This document shows, piece after piece, positions 60,131 to 64,000 of a stretch of DNA of 64,000 nt (positions are counted from its first letter, which is position 1; every line of letters begins with the position of its first letter). This DNA comes from Epiperipatus broadwayi (Eukaryota; Onychophora; Udeonychophora; Euonychophora; Peripatidae), in assembly GCA_028023455.1 (NCBI GenBank), contig JAQFVV010000143.1, positions 2,702,001-2,766,000 on the forward strand, read 5' to 3'. Both the position numbers and the translations under genes were made by a program. Below the pieces are notes generated by a model. The model was not told the origin of the DNA. It searched no databases and saw only the letters and a program-made list of their open reading frames with translations.

Positions 60131-60709
60131 CATTGCATAAAGAAAAATAAGTTCATGACTATAATAACTAATAATGGCAACATATTTGCAAATATGTGAT
60201 AAATTTAACCTATTTTAAAAATGATAATCAAAAAAAAAAAGGCAATCTATTTTTTTTTAAACCTTATATTTCAATCTCTTGATTATTTATTTATTGGCTT
60301 ATTTATATTCTGTAATTTGATTTTATATGCTTAAAGTCTGGATGATTTAAGATAATGGGTCATTAATGATTTATAACCAGTTTCTTAAATCTAATAATTA
60401 TTGAAAATTATTGTTAAATATACTGAAAATAATACCAAAGAAGTTGCAGCCTTATCAGTAAAAATAATCTAGTTGGCCTATGAACTGATAACAATTGCAA
60501 ACCAATCATTAATAAATTGCAAAGATTTTTTGCATATATTTATACTTTTTTATTTAGTAAGTAAATGGAAATGTTTGCACATAATGAGGGCAAGTTTAAG
60601 AAAATTGTAATAGGATTGAAGAAATGGTAAATCTTTAAAATGAAAATAAAGTTGTTTTTTTGAAAAAAGGTCTCATGGCTTTCTCAGACACATTCATATG
60701 CATCATCCT

Positions 60710-60850
60710 ACTCTACAATCATCTACTGTAAGCTTGAAATTGGTCTAGAGGTGGGAATTTCATAGCACTATGCCATCTGATGTCCATTCATTATTCAAGT
60801 TTACAATAGATAGCTCTAGAATAGAATAGAGAGCACTGCTTTTGGTATTT
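60710..60850 (+). repeat. FB-C end fragment
   Basis: AGCTTGAAATTGGTCTAGAGG is followed by ATGTCCATTCATTATTCAAG, TTTACAATAGATAGC and TCTAGAATAGAATAGAGAGCA. This follows the order of the right end of the FB-C element at about 56396-56450 with substitutions. Confidence 0.5.
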
Positions 60851-61379
60851 ATTAAAAACAAAAAATTACTAAATTGAAAATGTGCTTAAAGATAAAAAGA
60901 ATTCTAAAGAATACATAGAATTTCTGAAAAGCCAAAATAAAATAATAGCGATCTTAAAAAAAAAGTATCTATGTATATATAATAACAATCAAATCTTAAA
61001 CTACCAACAATCTCAACCTGTAATCAAGACATTAAAGCCTTGAGTAAATGGCTTTATTGTCTATGTGTATATGAAAAGAAACAAAAAGAGAGAGGTTTTA
61101 AAAAAGTGATCTAGAATGTGAGCAACAGATCTTTAGATAAGAGTGATAATGATAAATTTAAATACAAGTGAGTTTAAAACAAATTATTTAAGATTATTAG
61201 CTATTAAAAGATACAGTTTACTTATTTGGAGTATCTAAATCTAGTTTGATCAAACCAAAGTAAATGAAGTAATAATAAATAATATTTCTGTAGTGTAATT
61301 TTCATTACATCACTCTCATGCAAAGTAGTGACTGGTTTCTATCCACTTTTAACACTCAGAGAGATATAATTATAAACAT

Positions 61380-61490
61380 AGACCAAAGAGTTGTGAAAAA
61401 GATTTATAATTTCCAAAATGCATATTTCGTGCTGAACCAGCACTCATCAGTTGACTCAGACCATAATCTCTTACAAATATTTTTATCATT
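61380..61490 (-). ncRNA. Hammerhead ribozyme, complete core (candidate)
   Basis: On the - strand, CTGATGA (61450-61444) is followed by stem II GTGCTG/CAGCAC (6 perfect bp, 3 nt loop) and GAAA (61428-61425). After GAAA, AU and AU can form a 2 bp stem III around loop AUGC, putting U at the cleavage position (AUU). The next bases UUGG pair with UCAA just before CTGATGA. Beyond an internal loop, AAGAGATTAT (upstream) pairs with ATAAATCTTT (downstream) over ten positions with one bulged A and one G-U. This is the layout of a type I hammerhead with an interrupted stem I. It lies on the same strand as BBS4, in its intron. AUU is a permitted but not preferred cleavage triplet. Confidence 0.7.
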
Positions 61491-62061
61491 GTCCAGCATA
61501 TATATAGATAGCAAATTACTACAGTTTATTTGATGTGACATATGCACTGCGCTTATAACTATGAATCAAATCTAATGAAAGTTATATTAATAATTTTTAT
61601 TAGTCATTCATTAGACTAGAGATAACTAAAATAATCAATTTAAATCTATATTACAAGATTAGAAGTAAATTAAATTTTATGCAACTATTACTTAATGCAC
61701 ACAATGTGTTAATTTAAATAACCTTTTTTTTTTTTAACATATTTCTAGTAAAATATAATAATTTTGCTCGCTGAAATTCACATTGGATGTAAAGATTACA
61801 ATAAAATTAAAAATATTTTTTTAATTTATAATATATTTTTATTTGATAAATATTTTTTAAAACTTTCAATGAAATATTTGTAAAAAAAAAAAAAATTGCG
61901 AAAATTTCTTTAAATTTAATATTGTTGAAAGTATAGTTTCATTTCCAGTTTTCAGGACATAAATACAGCATTCTTCTACAACATTCAAGATAAATAAAAT
62001 ATTACCAAATTCATCACTTTCTTTGTTTTGCTGTAGTATCTTATAAAAATACAATTTATCC

Positions 62062-62290
62062 ATTATTTTGAACACTTTTTATTGACCTATATTTGTGCAC
62101 AAACTTTTTATTGACCTATATTTGTGCACAGTCTTAAGTTTCAACTATCCTACAGTCTTCTTCAGAATTACTCTAATTTTAATTTTTTTAAAAGTAAAAA
62201 TATTAAAATTAAAGTGGCTCTGAAGAAGACTGTAGGACAGTTGAAACTTAAGACTGTGCACAAATATAGATCAATAAAAAGTTTTTGCTA
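62062..62290. repeat. Inverted dimer with hammerhead-like hairpins, next to a BBS4 exon
   Basis: The arms are mirror copies around about 62190. The right arm reads CTGAAGA (62220-62226), a stem ACTGT (62229-62233) with ACAGT (62237-62241), GAAA (62243-62246), then CTTAAGACTGTGCACAAATA. The left arm is the complement, with CTGAAGA at 62165-62159 and GAAA at 62142-62139. The outer left end has TTTTTATTGACCTATATTTGTGCACA twice in tandem. The element ends about 80 bp from the donor of the BBS4 exon at 62372. Confidence 0.8.
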
Positions 62291-62371
62291 AAAAGTATTC
62301 AAAGTAGTGGATAAATTGTATTTCGATAAATACAATACTAATTTTTTTATTTTTAAATGAAAATCACTTAC

Positions 62372-62593
62372 AGCAACGTATTTCTTTTTTCCAAAAAAAC
62401 ACATTCCAATATTATTCCAGACAGGAGGACTTTCGGGCATATTTTGTGCAGCAATACGATATTTTGTTAAAGCTACGTCATAATCGTTATGTAACTGCAT
62501 CATGCTTCCAGCAGCTAGAATAGCTTTGGCATTACAAGGATCATATGTTAAAGCGTTCCCCAAATGCTCAAATGCTTTTTGATACAGTCCTGC
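62372..62593 (-). CDS. BBS4: BBS4 internal exon (TPR core)
   Basis: This is the most diagnostic exon. After the acceptor TTTTACAG it reads [57 protein letters not shown], then [17 protein letters not shown] at the donor GCT|GTAAGT. [23 protein letters not shown] and PESPP(L/V)[16 protein letters not shown] are signature stretches of BBS4, a TPR subunit of the BBSome, which acts in cargo trafficking at the base of cilia. It has 222 bases and phase 0 at both ends. Confidence 0.97.
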
Positions 62594-62679
62594 CTGTAAA
62601 ATTAAAAATATAGGTACTGTTTTTTAAGAATTAGAGAACATCAAAATATTAGAACAAAAAATAATACATGAAAAACTAC

Positions 62680-62734
62680 CTGAGTATATAATAATCCCAG
62701 AGTTGTCAAAATATCAGCATTTTCTGGAAAACAT
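62680..62734 (-). CDS. BBS4: BBS4 internal exon (55 bp)
   Basis: This small exon after the acceptor TTTTTAATTAG supplies the last base of a Glu codon and reads CFPENADILTTLGLLYTQ up to the donor CAG|GTAGT. It corresponds to the SPEN.(E/D)(L/I)LTTLGLLY.Q segment of BBS4. It is phase 2 in and phase 0 out. Confidence 0.93.
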
Positions 62735-62813
62735 CTAATTAAAAAAAGAAAAAAAGATTTACAAATCAGAATTACATCAATAATTAATACTAATTAAAAA
62801 TAAATAAACTCAC

Positions 62814-62941
62814 TCCACTGCTTTCTTAAAATTTTCAATAGCTGCATTTAAATTTCCTTCCAATATAAAAATTTTTCCTAGCACAATAAATGATAAATCA
62901 TGATGTCCAAGTTGGATTGCTTCCTGAAGACATTCCTTGGC
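62814..62941 (-). CDS. BBS4: BBS4 internal exon (first one inside the window)
   Basis: After the acceptor ATTTTTTAG the exon reads AKECLQEAIQLGHHDLSFI, VLGKIFILEGNLNAAIENF, KKAVE, with donor GGA|GTGAGT. LGKI.(L/I)LEG(N/D)L..AIE.(Y/F)KKAVE is a BBS4 TPR segment. It has 128 bases, phase 0 in and phase 2 out. The N-terminal exons and promoter lie to the right of the window. Confidence 0.93.
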
Positions 62942-64000
62942 CTAAAAAATAAATCTAAACTTAGTTTTAATTTAAGCAAATTATTACAAATAATGTTAAT
63001 ATTTAAAGAAATAAAATATTTCTATTTAATTTTAATAAGATACATATATACAAGCAGAATTTCCTATCATTTATTTTAAAATTATATCCTTATTTACAGA
63101 ATTAAAATACCATGCATACAAATCATTTCATAGTAACAATACATAATTAAAAAAATAAAAGGATAGTTAAAATTTTAGGTATATATTTGAAGTATGATTG
63201 TAATAGAACAAAGCCCTTGAAAATTATATTCAGTCTGAGTTACTAATTTTTTTAACTGATTCATAAGTTTAACTTAACAATGTTATTGCTTTTTCCCTAG
63301 CATCAAGAAAAAGTTTTAGAGGGTTTTCTACTATATATAACATTTAAAAAAATGATTAATTGGTCTGCCAAGAACCAATCAACAATAAAATATTATTAGC
63401 CCTCTTTAAGATATTACAAATAAATCTATTATATATATATATATTACAAGACATGAAAGATGGGCATTTAAAACACTATTACATTTAAAATCATTTGTAT
63501 ATAATGAGTGTGGGAAGCAAAATAGTTCTTAAATAAATAATTGACAATTATACAGTCAGATTTAATTAATTAACGAAATTGGTTTGTGAAGGATGTGCCA
63601 TCATGGCAGACAGCATTTCAAGTTTGCAAACAAATATATATATAGAATGATAAAGGCAGTATATTATAGATTACAACCAAAGAATAAATGAGGTCTGTTA
63701 CGAACCTCCAGGTGACTTTGTTAAAAAGGAATTCCTGATATGTACAGGTAGATAAGAAGAATGTTGGCCCTCCAGCCAAAGCATGTCTCTGAATAATAAT
63801 AATAAATGTGATGTGCTGGAATTCCCATACACATTTTAATGGCATTGCCTGGAAAAGATTCCAAGTAGGAAATATGCCCACACTTAAGGGAGAGTCATGG
63901 GTTGGACTGGTCATATTTAACTTCCGAAGGTTCTGAGAGGTATGTAGCAAAGCAAGAATAACAATAATAAAGAAATGGTTGTAACTATAAAATACATAAT
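62942..64000 (-). other. BBS4: BBS4 intron, 5' side, incomplete
   Basis: No exon was recognised. Sequence from about 63580 to 63960 is less AT-rich and more complex than its surroundings (for example GAACCTCCAGGTGACTTTG and CACTTAAGGGAGAGTCATGG) and looks like a repeat fragment, but I cannot classify it. The rest is AT-rich with a TA run at 63432-63443. Confidence 0.5.

Noticed and set aside
63618-63950. A 110-codon - strand open frame near the right edge
   Set aside because: No recognisable domain, and it does not match BBS4. The region looks like a repeat fragment of unknown type.
1-64000. CRISPR arrays, operons, bacterial promoters or terminators
   Set aside because: The window is spliced animal DNA. 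No regularly spaced direct repeats with unique spacers were seen.

Overview
This is a strongly AT-rich (about three quarters A+T by eye) stretch of animal nuclear genome. Two ordinary cellular genes are embedded in a large amount of transposable-element debris. The organism is a metazoan: it has spliced genes with GT-AG introns, an SLC38-type amino acid transporter, the ciliary BBSome subunit BBS4, Penelope-like elements with GIY-YIG domains, and non-LTR retrotransposons. The base composition, intron sizes and repeat types suggest an invertebrate, but the sequence alone does not fix the phylum.

Layout. The + strand from 1 to 20641 carries the last two coding exons of an SLC38 (sodium-coupled neutral amino acid transporter) gene, at 885-1084 and 20463-20641. 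They are separated by a 19.4 kb intron holding two Penelope-like fragments, several long palindromic foldback repeats, a triple repeat, and a decayed 6 kb non-LTR retrotransposon (about 11.72-17.98 kb) that is itself interrupted by a TA-flanked DNA transposon (14889-15850). The tail-to-tail intergenic region (20642-29358) holds a decayed reverse-transcriptase remnant and more foldbacks. The - strand from 62941 down to 29359 carries the last eight exons of BBS4. Its final intron is 26.9 kb and contains a second copy of the same DNA transposon, a recent 382 bp tandem duplication, a younger and nearly full-length non-LTR element (48420-53577) with a few frameshifts, and further foldbacks. The 5' part of BBS4 lies beyond the right edge and the 5' part of SLC38 beyond the left edge.

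The most interesting structure lies in the repeats. Many are head-to-head inverted dimers: two copies of a unit joined at their truncated 5' ends with their 3' ends facing outward. In the clearest case (1620-2930) each arm encodes the C-terminal linker and GIY-YIG region of a Penelope-like element. Arms of this and several unrelated-looking foldback families carry a CUGANGA-hairpin-GAAA (hammerhead-like) or UGAUAA-hairpin-GAAA motif reading outward. One isolated - strand site (61425-61450, with flanks) has a complete hammerhead core: a 6 bp stem II, a possible 2 bp stem III and a long interrupted stem I. I read the window as a record of Penelope-like or retrozyme-like elements that spread as ribozyme-bearing monomers, direct dimers and inverted dimers inside the introns of two housekeeping-type genes.
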